Below are positions 51,206-59,975 of a stretch of DNA of 64,000 nucleotides, piece after piece (position 1 is the first letter of the stretch; every line of letters begins with the position of its first letter). A program made the position numbers and the translations under genes. Source of the DNA: Acidimangrovimonas sediminis (lineage in GTDB: Bacteria > Pseudomonadota > Alphaproteobacteria > Rhodobacterales > Rhodobacteraceae); the NCBI RefSeq assembly GCF_002871005.1, contig NZ_PHSN01000013.1, positions 186,001 through 250,000 of the forward strand. Reading direction: 5' to 3'. Under the pieces are notes generated by a model. The model was not told the DNA's origin. It saw only the letters and a list, made by a program, of their open reading frames with translations, and ran no database searches.

Positions 51206-51757
51206 ATGACGGCGAGGATTCATGGAGCTGCGCTTGCCGCGGCGGTTGCGGCGACACTCGCGATGGGCGCGATGCCCGCCGCCGCGCAGCAGGGCAACGC
51301 GCTTCCGGGCGGCGCCAACGCGCTGAACGAGACCCACGGCGACTGGAACGTCGCCTGCCGCGTGACCACCAAGGACGACAAGCAGGTCAAGAGCTGCGCG
51401 ATGTCGCAGCAACAGGTGAACAAGCAAAAGCAGCGCGCGCTCGAGATCAGCCTCGTGGCGCAGCAGGACGGCAGCGCCAAGGGTGTCATCGTCCTGCCGT
51501 TCGGCCTGGCGGTGACCAAGCCGGTGTCGCTCGACCTCGATGACGCGGCACTGGGCAAGCCGATGGCGTTCTCGACCTGCGTGCCGGTCGGCTGCCTCGT
51601 CCCGCTCGACCTCGACGCCGGCATGGTGAAGAAGATCGGCAAGGGCAAGAAGCTGACCATCTCGGCCACCTCGACCTCGGGGCAGGACATCAAGCTCGAC
51701 ATGCCGCTGGGCGGTTTCACCAGCGCCTTCGACCGTGTCGCCGAACTGCTGAAGTAG
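51206..51757 (+). CDS. Invasion-associated locus B (IalB) family periplasmic protein
   Basis: The 183-residue secreted protein has a signal peptide (ARIHGAALAAAVAATLAMG...AAAQQ) and the IalB domain: GDWNVACR, conserved Cys in SCAMSQ, and CVPVGCLVPLDLDAGM. ATG 51206 is preferred to an earlier ATG because it begins the signal peptide and follows GAGAGGGGAGA. The function of the family outside Bartonella invasion is unknown. It converges on the mprF gene with a hairpin at the junction. Confidence 0.85.
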   Translation: MTARIHGAALAAAVAATLAMGAMPAAAQQGNALPGGANALNETHGDWNVACRVTTKDDKQVKSCAMSQQQVNKQKQRALEISLVAQQDGSAKGVIVLPFGLAVTKPVSLDLDDAALGKPMAFSTCVPVGCLVPLDLDAGMVKKIGKGKKLTISATSTSGQDIKLDMPLGGFTSAFDRVAELLK

Positions 51758-51761
51758 ACCC

Positions 51762-51778
51762 GCGGGCTGTCAGCCCGC
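51762..51778. terminator. Candidate bidirectional terminator between ialB and mprF
   Basis: A 7-bp GC stem (GCGGGCT/AGCCCGC, arms 51762-51768 and 51772-51778) with a 3-base loop overlaps the mprF stop codon and lies five bases after the ialB stop. There is no clear U-run on either side, so termination efficiency is uncertain. Confidence 0.4.
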
Positions 51779-54487
51779 CGAGGGCGGCGGCGTGATCTGA
51801 CGGTCGCGCCCCGCCTTGTCCTTCTGGACGCGATCCTTGCGGACCATCCCGCGCGCCCCGCCCGAAATCAGCAGCGTCACGTCGCGCAGCGCCCGCAGCG
51901 GCGGCAGCGCCCCGGGCACAGCGAAGTAGCGGGGCCGCCACTCCGGCGCGAACTTCTGCTTGAAGCCGCGCAGACCCGCGAAATTGTAAAATGCCCCGCC
52001 GTAGCGGAACAGGACCGAGCCGAAGCGGTTCCACATCCGCGCACCATGCTTGGCGGTGATCCCCGCAAGCGGCGCCATCCCAAGGCTGAACGTGCGGATC
52101 CCGTCCTCGCGGCAGGCCTCGATCAGCGAGACGAACAGGAATTCCATCACCCCGCCCGGCGCCTCCGGGCCATAACGCATCAGGTCGACCGAGGCCCCCT
52201 CGCGCGTCGGCGTCTCCATCAGCGAGGCGAAGGCGACGATCCGGCCGCCCTTGCGCGCCACGCCGATGCGGAAATGCTGCAGGTAGGCGCTGTCGAACCG
52301 CCCCACCGAGAACCGCTTTTCCCGCCCCCGCTTCGACGTCAGCCACTGGTCCGAGACAAAGCGCAGCTCGGCGATGCGGGCAGGCGAATGCGGCGGTCGC
52401 AACAGCTCGAACGAGACCCCGTCGCGTTCCATCTGGTTACGGGCCGAGCGCATGTTCTTGAACTTCCGCCCACCGAGGGAGAACGCCCCGAGGTCGACCA
52501 TGGCCTCTTCGCCGATCTTGTTGACGCTCATCCCCATCTCGACCCAAACCGGCAGGTGCGCCTCGGACACTTCGTAGAACACCGGCCGGCAGCCCGCGGC
52601 ATAGGCCGCATCGAAGAACGCCCAGGCAAGATCGCGGACCGCCGCAGGGTTCCCCACCGGGTCGGAATAGGCGATCCACGACTTGCCCTGCACGCCATAC
52701 ATGATGAAGGCGTCGTTGTTTTCCGAAAAGAAGAAGGTCTTGTCGCCCGACAGCGCCAGCATCGCCTCGGGGGCGTCCTGCGTTGCGATGATCTGCTCGG
52801 CCAGCGCCAGCCCCGCGGCGTCGGGCTTGGCCGAGCGGGCGCGGGCCGGCTGCATCGCGAGGTAGATCAGCGCGAAGGTCATCAGCGCCGTCGCCGCCAG
52901 CCCCGCGCGCAGCGCCCGGGGCGCGTTCGCATCGGTGGCGAAGCGCAGAAGGATCTCATGCGAATAGGGCTCGTTCCGGTCCATGAGGTAGAGGAACCCC
53001 GCACCCGACATCAGGATCGCCACGATCAGCACGAACCAGCCGGGCGACAGGATGTTCTGCGTCAGCCGCGCGGCGCGGTAGAACTCGCCCTTTGTCGGCG
53101 CCAGGATCGCGGCGGCGGCAAGCAGCAGAAGCGCGCTCCGCAAGTCGATGCCGTTCGCGACGGAGGCGACGGCCCCGGCCATAAGCGCCAGCTCGGTCAG
53201 CCAGTAGGCGGCCGAGATCCGCCGCATCAGCCCCTGCGCGAGCAGGATCATCAGCACCCCCAGCACCGCCGAGGCCATCGCGCCGCCTTCCAGCACCAGC
53301 GTGGCAAGGATGTCGTGGGCATAGGCGGTGTGCGGCCGGACCGAGGGCATCAGCGCCATCATGATCAGATAGACGCCGAGGCCCAGCACCATCGTGCCCA
53401 TGGCGGCGGGCGCGACCCCGGTCATGGCGCGGCTGACCGGCACCATCGTCTCGCTCACCTCGCCGAAATGCCGCCGCATGAAGCGCGCGATCGGCCCGGA
53501 GGCCAGCCGCGCCTCGTTCACGGAGATTGCCAGCATCGCAACGCCGAAGGGCACGAGGTAGTAGATCAGGCGAAACAGCAAGAGCGCGGTCGCCGCCTGC
53601 TCGATGCTGACGGTGTGGGGCATCGCGGCGATCACCACGCTTTCGAACACCCCGATGCCGCCGGGCACGTGGCTGAGGACCCCCACCATCACCGCGGTGG
53701 CGTAGATCACCAGGAAGGTCAGGAAATCCGGGCTTCCATGCGGCATCAGCACATAGAGCGCGAGCGCGGCGAAGCCGGTGTCGGCGGCGGTGAACAGAAG
53801 CTGGCCCAGCAGGATCCCCGGCGAGGGCGCGCGCAGTTCGAACCGCCAGATCCTGAGTGTCCGCCCCGAGACCGAGACCCAGCCCATCACCGCCACGGTG
53901 ACGACCAGCGCCGCGATGGCGATCAGCCGCAGCTGTTCCAGCGGCAGGTGCACCACGCCGGCCAGGGCATCGGGCCGGATCGCCAGCGCGGCCAGGCCGA
54001 TCACGCTGATGCCCAGCCCGAAGGCCATGGCGACGAAGGTGGAGATCGCAGCGACCTCCAGCGCGTTGATCCCGAAGGCGGAATAGATCCGGTAGCGCAC
54101 CGCGCCGCCCGACAGGATCGACACCCCGATCGTGTTGCCCAGCGAATAGCCGAGGAACCCGCCCATCGCGACCACCGGGAACGGCAGCTTGCGGCCAATG
54201 TGTCGCAGCGCCGACCAGTCGTAGCCGATCAGCGCGGCATAGCCCATCGCGGTGGCCCCCAGCGCAGCCAGCAGGGATTGCACCGGCATGTGGCGTGCGT
54301 CGGCCATCACGTCGCGGATGTGAATCGGCCCCAGAAGCCGCACCAGCGCATAGATCCCGGCGGCAAACAGCGCGAGCCCGACCAGCACCGGCGCGGCGTG
54401 ACGCAGCCGCTCGAGCGCGGGCGGCAACCGCCGCTGCCCCGCCCCGGCTTCCTCGATGCCGTCGCTGGTGTTGCTCTCGTCCTGCAT
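51770..54487 (-). CDS. mprF: Phosphatidylglycerol lysyltransferase-like protein MprF/LpiA
   Basis: The 905-residue protein has two parts. The N-terminal about 560 residues are a multi-span flippase-like region (VSILSGGAVRYRIYSAFGIN, LSHVPGGIGVFESVVIAAMP are MprF hallmarks). The C-terminal cytosolic domain has a GNAT-like transferase fold (FSENNDAFIMYGVQGKSWIAY, MSVNKIGEEAMVDLGAF). It transfers Lys from Lys-tRNA to phosphatidylglycerol and flips the product, reducing membrane negative charge. In rhizobia the gene (lpiA) is paired with acvB; no acvB is present here. ATG 54487 is the likely start. Confidence 0.92.
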   Translation of the reverse strand: MQDESNTSDGIEEAGAGQRRLPPALERLRHAAPVLVGLALFAAGIYALVRLLGPIHIRDVMADARHMPVQSLLAALGATAMGYAALIGYDWSALRHIGRKLPFPVVAMGGFLGYSLGNTIGVSILSGGAVRYRIYSAFGINALEVAAISTFVAMAFGLGISVIGLAALAIRPDALAGVVHLPLEQLRLIAIAALVVTVAVMGWVSVSGRTLRIWRFELRAPSPGILLGQLLFTAADTGFAALALYVLMPHGSPDFLTFLVIYATAVMVGVLSHVPGGIGVFESVVIAAMPHTVSIEQAATALLLFRLIYYLVPFGVAMLAISVNEARLASGPIARFMRRHFGEVSETMVPVSRAMTGVAPAAMGTMVLGLGVYLIMMALMPSVRPHTAYAHDILATLVLEGGAMASAVLGVLMILLAQGLMRRISAAYWLTELALMAGAVASVANGIDLRSALLLLAAAAILAPTKGEFYRAARLTQNILSPGWFVLIVAILMSGAGFLYLMDRNEPYSHEILLRFATDANAPRALRAGLAATALMTFALIYLAMQPARARSAKPDAAGLALAEQIIATQDAPEAMLALSGDKTFFFSENNDAFIMYGVQGKSWIAYSDPVGNPAAVRDLAWAFFDAAYAAGCRPVFYEVSEAHLPVWVEMGMSVNKIGEEAMVDLGAFSLGGRKFKNMRSARNQMERDGVSFELLRPPHSPARIAELRFVSDQWLTSKRGREKRFSVGRFDSAYLQHFRIGVARKGGRIVAFASLMETPTREGASVDLMRYGPEAPGGVMEFLFVSLIEACREDGIRTFSLGMAPLAGITAKHGARMWNRFGSVLFRYGGAFYNFAGLRGFKQKFAPEWRPRYFAVPGALPPLRALRDVTLLISGGARGMVRKDRVQKDKAGRDRQITPPPSAG

Positions 54488-54717
54488 GCCGCGTCTGGCT
54501 CCGTCTCCTCCGCCGGTCCCACCGTACCCCGGGGGCCGGCGCGGGCTGGCCCTCTCATGCGGCGGCGGAGGGCCCAAATCAAGCCCCGGCAGCGGCTTTC
54601 CGCCCCCGGCCCACGGGGTGAAACGTCGCGAAGGAGGAAATGGTGCCCCGCCTCCGGCGCGCAGCCGCCCCCCGGCGGCAAGCGCGGAAGGCACGGGTTC
54701 CGGAAGTCACGGGCCCC

Positions 54718-54734
54718 GCAGGGCATGGCCCTGC
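54718..54734. other. Short perfect hairpin after the histidine-kinase gene
   Basis: GCAGGGC-ATG-GCCCTGC forms a 7-bp stem with a 3-base loop 23 bases downstream of the kinase stop on the minus strand. No U-run follows. It may be a weak terminator for the kinase gene. The remaining gap to the mprF start holds no recognisable gene. Confidence 0.35.
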
Positions 54735-54756
54735 AAGATAGTGACGCCGTATGACG

Positions 54757-57522
54757 TCAGCCGACCTGCGGGGGCGGCGGTGCGTCTTGCCGTTCGTCGC
54801 CCTCGGCGCCAAGCGCCTCCGACAGGGCGGCCCGGGTCGCGCGCCAGAGATCGCCGAGGGTGCGCCGCATGGCCCCGGCCCCGGCGGGCGCAACGGCGTC
54901 GGTCCCGGGCGCGACCTCTTCCTCGGCCCGGGCAAGCCCGGCCTGCAGGGCCGCCGCGCCGAAGACCGAGGCGGAGCCCGCAAGGCGGTGCAGCGCCTCC
55001 GGCGAAGGCGCCTTGTCCGCCGCATCGGGCCCCAGGAGCGCCTCGCCCTCCTCGATGAACCGCGCGAGAAGGTCGCCGAAGCTCTCTCCCAGTTCCTCGC
55101 TCATCTCGGCAAGGTGGCCCAGGTTGATCAGCGGCGGCGCCTCTGCGCCCGCTCCCTCCCCATCCTCTCGCCCCCCGCCTGCTCCGCCCCCGGCCTGATC
55201 CGGCCCCTCCCCGCGGAGGATGCGCGCCAGCACCGCCGCCAGCCCGGTGCGGGTGATCGGCTTGGTCAGGCTCTCGGTCATTCCGGCGGCGCGGAAGCGG
55301 GCGTGTTCGGCCGGCTGGGCATGGGCGGTCAGCGCGATGATCGGGCTGTCGCAGGAGCCGTCCGTCGCGGCACGGATCGCACGCGCGGCCTCGACCCCGT
55401 CCATCCGCGGCATCGAGATGTCCATCAGGATCGCGTCGAAGCACCAGGCCCGGGCCAATGCCGCCCCCTCGCGCCCGTCCGAGGCCTCGGTCACCTTGTG
55501 CCCCATGCCGACAAGCATCTCGCGCACCACGAAACGGTTCACCTGATTGTCCTCGACCACCAGCAGGTCGAGCGGGCGCAGCGCCGGCAGCACCGCCTCG
55601 CCATCCTCCGCCGGCCCCGGGCACCTGCCCGCGGGCGCCGGACCGAGCGGCAGGCGCACCCAGAAGCTGCTGCCGCGGCCCTTCTCACTCTCCACCCCGA
55701 TCTCGCCGTCCATCGCCTGCACCATCCGCCGCGCGATCCCGAGGCCAAGACCGGTGCCCTCGACATTGCGCCGGTAAGAGGCGTCGAGCGTCACGAAATC
55801 GGCGAACACCCGTTCAAGGTCTTCCGCCGCGATGCCGGTGCCGGTGTCGGTCACCCGAAGCTCGACCCCCGCCATTCTTTCGGTTGCCGGCCTCTCCTCT
55901 GCCAGCGTTTCCCCTACCGGCCGCTCCGCCGGCCCGCCACCCTCCAGGCGCCGCGCGGCAAGTGTGATCACGCCGTTCTCGGTGAACTTCACCGCGTTGC
56001 CGACGAGGTTGAGCAGCACCTGCCGCAGCCGCGCCGGATCGCCCTCGAGCAGCGGAAGCGGTGGGTCCGGCAGGTCAATCTCGAGCCGGTTGCCCCCGGC
56101 CTCGGCCAGGCCACGCTGTCCGGCCGCCACCTCGTCGATCAGCTCGGCAAGGTCGAAGGGTTCGGGCTGCGCCGCCGCCTGCCCCGCCTCGGCCCGCGCG
56201 ATGTCGAGCACGTCGTTCACATGCCGCAGCAGGTGCCGACCCGAACGCTGCATGATCGCCAGGTACTCGGCCTGCCGCGGCTCCAGCGGGTCGCGCGCCA
56301 GCAGGTCGATGGTGCCGAGCAGACCGTTCAGCGGCGTACGCATCTCGTGGCTCATCACGGCGAGGAACTCGGCCTTGGTGCGCTCGCCCGCCAGCGCCAG
56401 GTCGCGCGCCGCGCGCAGCTCCGCGTCGGCGGCATCCTGGTCCGACAGGTCGCGCACGACGGCGATGGCAAGCGGCCCTTCCGCACCATGGGCATCCGCC
56501 AGCGCCAGCTCGATCGGAAAGGCGCGCCCGTCGGCACGCCTGCCCTGCATCCGCCGACGCCCCCGCCCGATTGACAGCGGCGCCCCATCGCGCAGGTAGG
56601 CGGCAAGGCCGGGATCGGTCTCCGCCTCGTCCCCGGCCGGCACGATCATCGCATTCAACGCGCGGCCCCGGGCGGTTTCGGCCCGCAGGCCGAACATCTC
56701 CTCCGCGGCGTGGTTCATTTCCATCAGCCGCCCCGCCGCGTCGGTCACCAGGACCGCGTCCAGCGCCGTCGCCAGGATCGTCTCGAGCCGCGCTCGGGTG
56801 CGGGCGATCTCGGCCATCCGGGCGCGGTTCACCCGGTTCAGCCGGGCCAGCGCGGCGGCAAGCCCCGCCAGCACTGCGATCAGGATGAAGGTCAGTACCG
56901 CCAGCCGCATCAGCGTCTGCCCCAGCGCCACGCGCCGGGCGTCCGAGATCTGGGCGAAGACCGCAAGGCCCTCGACCGTCAGCAGGCGCACGTCGGGCCG
57001 CAGCGCCATCATGCGCGCGCTGATCGCGCCAAGCCCTTCATTCAGATGCCCGGGCGGCGCGTCGACCTCGGCCAGCATGCGCGTCGTGAAAGCCCCGATC
57101 CGGTCGAGCGCAGCGCCCCCCTCGGGGTCGGCCCGCACCGGCAGGAAATGCGGGCTGGTCTGGACCGCGTGCAGTCGGGAATAGAAGATGTCGAACCGCT
57201 TGCGCACCGCGTCCAGCTCCGGCGCCCGGCGAGGTTCGGGCGTCATCTTGGCGACGGTCACCGCATCCTCGAGCAGCAGGAACTCCACCTCCACCTGGCT
57301 CAGCGCCCATTGCAGGTTGTCGGCCTCGGCCGTCTGCAGCGTGTCCATCCGCGCCACCACCTCGGCCATCAGCACCGCGATCGCCACGAGGATCGCGCAG
57401 ATCGCCAGCACGAGTCCCGCGCGACGCGGCCAGTAGGCGCGGTCGCGCCGGTCGGCGGCGGAACCACCGGCGGCGGCGGTCGCGAGCCGCCGCGAACGGG
57501 AACTGGGATGGGCCTCGGACAC
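54757..57522 (-). CDS. Hybrid sensor histidine kinase with HPt domain
   Basis: This 921-residue membrane kinase has TM1 (about 34-55), a periplasmic helical domain (56-204), TM2 (205-227), a PAS domain (about 245-360), HisKA with His392 (SHEMRTPLNG), HATPase (N-box around Asn509, GTGLGLGIARR), a receiver with Asp701 (LMDISMPRMDGV) and a C-terminal HPt with His845 (LHRLAGSASVFGA). It should run a four-step phosphorelay (H-D-H-D) ending on a separate response regulator, plausibly the NarL-type protein encoded divergently at 58752. A small periplasmic SUOX-fold gene is immediately upstream. Confidence 0.93.
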   Translation of the reverse strand: MSEAHPSSRSRRLATAAAGGSAADRRDRAYWPRRAGLVLAICAILVAIAVLMAEVVARMDTLQTAEADNLQWALSQVEVEFLLLEDAVTVAKMTPEPRRAPELDAVRKRFDIFYSRLHAVQTSPHFLPVRADPEGGAALDRIGAFTTRMLAEVDAPPGHLNEGLGAISARMMALRPDVRLLTVEGLAVFAQISDARRVALGQTLMRLAVLTFILIAVLAGLAAALARLNRVNRARMAEIARTRARLETILATALDAVLVTDAAGRLMEMNHAAEEMFGLRAETARGRALNAMIVPAGDEAETDPGLAAYLRDGAPLSIGRGRRRMQGRRADGRAFPIELALADAHGAEGPLAIAVVRDLSDQDAADAELRAARDLALAGERTKAEFLAVMSHEMRTPLNGLLGTIDLLARDPLEPRQAEYLAIMQRSGRHLLRHVNDVLDIARAEAGQAAAQPEPFDLAELIDEVAAGQRGLAEAGGNRLEIDLPDPPLPLLEGDPARLRQVLLNLVGNAVKFTENGVITLAARRLEGGGPAERPVGETLAEERPATERMAGVELRVTDTGTGIAAEDLERVFADFVTLDASYRRNVEGTGLGLGIARRMVQAMDGEIGVESEKGRGSSFWVRLPLGPAPAGRCPGPAEDGEAVLPALRPLDLLVVEDNQVNRFVVREMLVGMGHKVTEASDGREGAALARAWCFDAILMDISMPRMDGVEAARAIRAATDGSCDSPIIALTAHAQPAEHARFRAAGMTESLTKPITRTGLAAVLARILRGEGPDQAGGGAGGGREDGEGAGAEAPPLINLGHLAEMSEELGESFGDLLARFIEEGEALLGPDAADKAPSPEALHRLAGSASVFGAAALQAGLARAEEEVAPGTDAVAPAGAGAMRRTLGDLWRATRAALSEALGAEGDERQDAPPPPQVG

Positions 57523-57615
57523 GGCACCTCGGATCTGGGCACCGGGCCGCGGCCGGGGCGCCCCGGCGCGTGCCGCGGCACGGGCTGCGCGAACGACCGA
57601 CCGGTCCGGCGCCGG

Positions 57616-58293
57616 CTAGTTCGCCGTCGGGCCCGCCACGATCGTCATGTGATCAAGCTGCCAGATACTGTGGGCATACACCACCTCGGTCTGCCACCGC
57701 GGGTCGGCATCGTAGGGATAGACCAGCCACAGCGGCCCGTTGTCGCGCAACCGCATTGGCGCGCCGTTGCGCCTGTAGGCGATGATCGGGCCCGGGTCGC
57801 TGGCCTCGGACACCGGGATCCGCGTCTCGTAATCGTTCGTGCCATGCGCCACGATCACCGCCCCCTGCGGCACCCCCAGCCAGCGCAGCAGATCGCCCAG
57901 CAGGACCCCCTGGAATACCTGCGGCCCGTTGGTCCAGATCGTCGTGGTGACGACCCGCCGCTGCGGCAGCGCCCGAAGCATCGCAAGGTCGAGCCGCTCT
58001 GCCCTTCCGACATTGTGCCGCGCGATCGCCCCGTCGACCGTCAGCAGCACCTTTCCCCGTGGCATCTGCGCGCCCGGCCCCGCCTCTCCTGCCGCCACCT
58101 CTCCGGGTCCCGCCGCCGCCCGTGTCGCCAGCGTGCCGGCCGCCAGCCCCGCGACGAGCGCAAGCACGGCCAGTGTCGGCGCGCCCGGCCCGTGGACACG
58201 GTCGTGCGCGCCCTCCGCCCGGCCGCGGGCCTCGGCAGGGATGGGCGGACGGCTGGGATCGACAGGTCCAGTGCGGTGGCATGGGCGTGACAT
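57616..58293 (-). CDS. Periplasmic sulfite-oxidase-fold (molybdopterin-binding-like) protein without Mo-ligand Cys
   Basis: The 225-residue protein has an N-terminal TM or signal segment (APTLAVLALVAGLAAGTLAT, about residues 38-58) and a domain with VVTTTIWTNGPQVFQGVLLG and DLLRWLGVPQGAVIVAHGTNDYETRIPV. These are sulfite-oxidase superfamily motifs. At the place of the conserved Cys that ligates molybdenum there is Thr/Asn, so it is probably not catalytic. It lies 93 bases upstream of the hybrid kinase on the same strand and may be its periplasmic ligand-binding partner. ATG 58293 is the most reasonable start. Confidence 0.72.
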   Translation of the reverse strand: MSRPCHRTGPVDPSRPPIPAEARGRAEGAHDRVHGPGAPTLAVLALVAGLAAGTLATRAAAGPGEVAAGEAGPGAQMPRGKVLLTVDGAIARHNVGRAERLDLAMLRALPQRRVVTTTIWTNGPQVFQGVLLGDLLRWLGVPQGAVIVAHGTNDYETRIPVSEASDPGPIIAYRRNGAPMRLRDNGPLWLVYPYDADPRWQTEVVYAHSIWQLDHMTIVAGPTAN

Positions 58294-58751
58294 CGACGCG
58301 GCTCCCCGGTTGGCTGCCCACGGTGGCGGTCTTCTGCAGCAGTCATCTGCGGCGGTCTCGGCCTGGATGCCACGGACGGGACAGGCCACGCACGGCACGC
58401 GAAGCACGGCACGCGAAGCACGGCGGGCCACGGGTGGTGGCCCCGACCGACACCCCCGCATCCTGCCATTGTAGCAAGCGGGTTTCCGCCGCCCCCGCGC
58501 GAATCGGGATAGGGGGCTGTGCCTTCGTATAGCCCGCTCCGGCGGCAAAGCGCCCCCCGCCGCGCAACCCTTGCGCGCAACCCCCGCTCCTGACGCCAGG
58601 ACGGGCCGGTTCAAATTGCCCGGCGCCGCGGTTCCGTGCTATCCAGAAGCATAGGCACCGTCCGCCGGGCAGGGGCGAGGCATGGAACAACGGCAGCCCC
58701 GGGGGCGCCGATGGAAGTTCTGCTCCGGGGATGCGCATGCCGGGGATACGT
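58294..58751. other. Gap between the SUOX-like gene and the response regulator
   Basis: This 458-base divergent region holds no convincing gene. It contains a 14-bp tandem repeat (58391-58424) and an 8-bp inverted repeat GCCCGGCG/CGCCGGGC (58618-58625, 58663-58670). Promoters for both genes should lie here but no clear hexamers are seen. Confidence 0.5.
58391..58424. repeat. 14-bp tandem repeat
   Basis: CACGGCACGCGAAG occurs exactly twice (58391-58404, 58405-58418), followed by CACGGC. It lies in the non-coding gap upstream of the SUOX-like gene. Confidence 0.8.
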
Positions 58752-59363
58752 ATGAAGGTCTTGCTTGCCGACGATCACGCGCTGATCCGCGATACCCTCC
58801 TCGCCTATCTCGAGAAGGAAGAGGATCTTGAGGTCGTGACCGCCGAGGATCTTCCCGCCGCCGTCGTCCAGCTGGCCCGCAGCGGCCCGTTCGACGTGAT
58901 CCTCCTCGACTATGCGATGCCGGGGATGAACGGGCTCGAGGGGCTGACAAGGATGCGCGCGCTGACCGACGCCCCGGTGGCAATCATGTCCGGCTCGGCC
59001 ACCCGCCGGATCGCCGACGAGGCGCTGGCGCAGGGCGCCGCAGGGTTCGTCCCCAAGACGATCGGCGCCAAGGCCCTGATCCACGCCGTGCGCTACATGG
59101 GGGCGGGCGAGGTCTTCGCCCCGGTGCAAATGCTCGACACCCAGGTTCCCGGTGCCCCCGACGCGCTGGCCGAAAAGCTGACCGAACGCGAGCGTGAGGT
59201 GCTGGAGGGCCTGTGCCGCGGCCTTGCGAACAAGGAGATCGCCCGCGACCTTGGCCTTCAGGAGGTGACGGTGAAGCTGCACGTCAAGAACCTATGCCGC
59301 AAGCTTGACGCCAAGAACCGCACCCAGGCGGCGCTGCTGGCCCGTGACGCCGGGATGTTCTGA
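58752..59363 (+). CDS. NarL/LuxR-family response regulator
   Basis: The 203-residue protein is a receiver (KVLLADDHALIRDTLL, phospho-acceptor Asp53 in VILLDYAMPGMNG, Lys102 in GFVPKT) followed by a LuxR HTH (LTEREREVLEGLCRGLANKE, IARDLGLQEVTVKLHVKNL). It is a DNA-binding output regulator. The divergent hybrid kinase with an HPt domain is the likely partner. ATG 58752 removes a seven-residue N-terminal extension that is not part of the receiver fold. Confidence 0.93.
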   Translation: MKVLLADDHALIRDTLLAYLEKEEDLEVVTAEDLPAAVVQLARSGPFDVILLDYAMPGMNGLEGLTRMRALTDAPVAIMSGSATRRIADEALAQGAAGFVPKTIGAKALIHAVRYMGAGEVFAPVQMLDTQVPGAPDALAEKLTEREREVLEGLCRGLANKEIARDLGLQEVTVKLHVKNLCRKLDAKNRTQAALLARDAGMF

Positions 59364-59488
59364 GCGCGGCTCCGGCCCCCTTCTCCTTTCCGTCTCGCCG
59401 ATTTCCTCTTGCCGGAAGCACCTCACGGCGGATGTCGCCATACCCCTCCGCCTTGCCGTGACGCCTTCTTCGCCCCTAATCTCACGCC

Positions 59489-59962
59489 ATGACCGACTCG
59501 CTTCTTCTTCGTCCCGCCACCCCGGCCGATGCCCGCGGGATGAGTGCGATCCTCGTTCCGATCCTCGCCGGCTGGCACAGCAGCAGGAACGGCGACCCGG
59601 CGACGGTAGAGGCGCATTACATAGCGCATCCCGACCGGATCGCCTGCACACTGGCAGAAGCCGAAGGCCGGATCCTCGGCTTCCAGTCGCTCAAGCTGGC
59701 GCGGCCGGGCAATGCCTACGGCGTCACCCCCGGCTGGGGCATCATCGGCACCTATGTCGCGCCGGACGCCGGCCGGGGCGGCATCGGGCGGGGGCTTTTC
59801 GCGGAAACGGCCCGCGCGGCACGCGGGGCGGGTCTGCCGTGGATCGACGCGACCATCGGCGCAGGCAATCCCGCCGGACAGGCCTATTACGCCGCGATGG
59901 GGTTCGCGGATTATGCAGGCGGCAGCGCCACCGCCGTCTGCAAGCGCTACCGGGTCGCCTGA
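59489..59962 (+). CDS. GNAT-family N-acetyltransferase
   Basis: The 157-residue protein has the GNAT fold: LLLRPATPADARGMSAIL at the start, the acetyl-CoA pyrophosphate loop GRGGIGRGLFAET and the C-terminal GNPAGQAYYAAMGFADY. It acetylates an unknown amine. It lies 125 bases after the response regulator and converges on the GntR gene. Confidence 0.87.
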   Translation: MTDSLLLRPATPADARGMSAILVPILAGWHSSRNGDPATVEAHYIAHPDRIACTLAEAEGRILGFQSLKLARPGNAYGVTPGWGIIGTYVAPDAGRGGIGRGLFAETARAARGAGLPWIDATIGAGNPAGQAYYAAMGFADYAGGSATAVCKRYRVA

Positions 59963-59975
59963 GAAGCGCGCCGCG

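Noticed and set aside
54644-54745. Possible small gene with a strong AAGGAGG site on the plus strand
   Set aside because: Only about 33 Arg/Pro-rich codons, no recognisable features, and it lies in a non-coding gap with a hairpin at its end.
52046-54754. 902-codon plus-strand frame opposite mprF
   Set aside because: Antisense to a confidently identified gene; repeats of charged residues and no fold features.
58294-58614. Long N-terminal extension of the SUOX-like protein
   Set aside because: It crosses a 14-bp tandem repeat and gives Arg/Cys-rich residues unlike a secreted protein; ATG 58293 gives a plausible membrane anchor.
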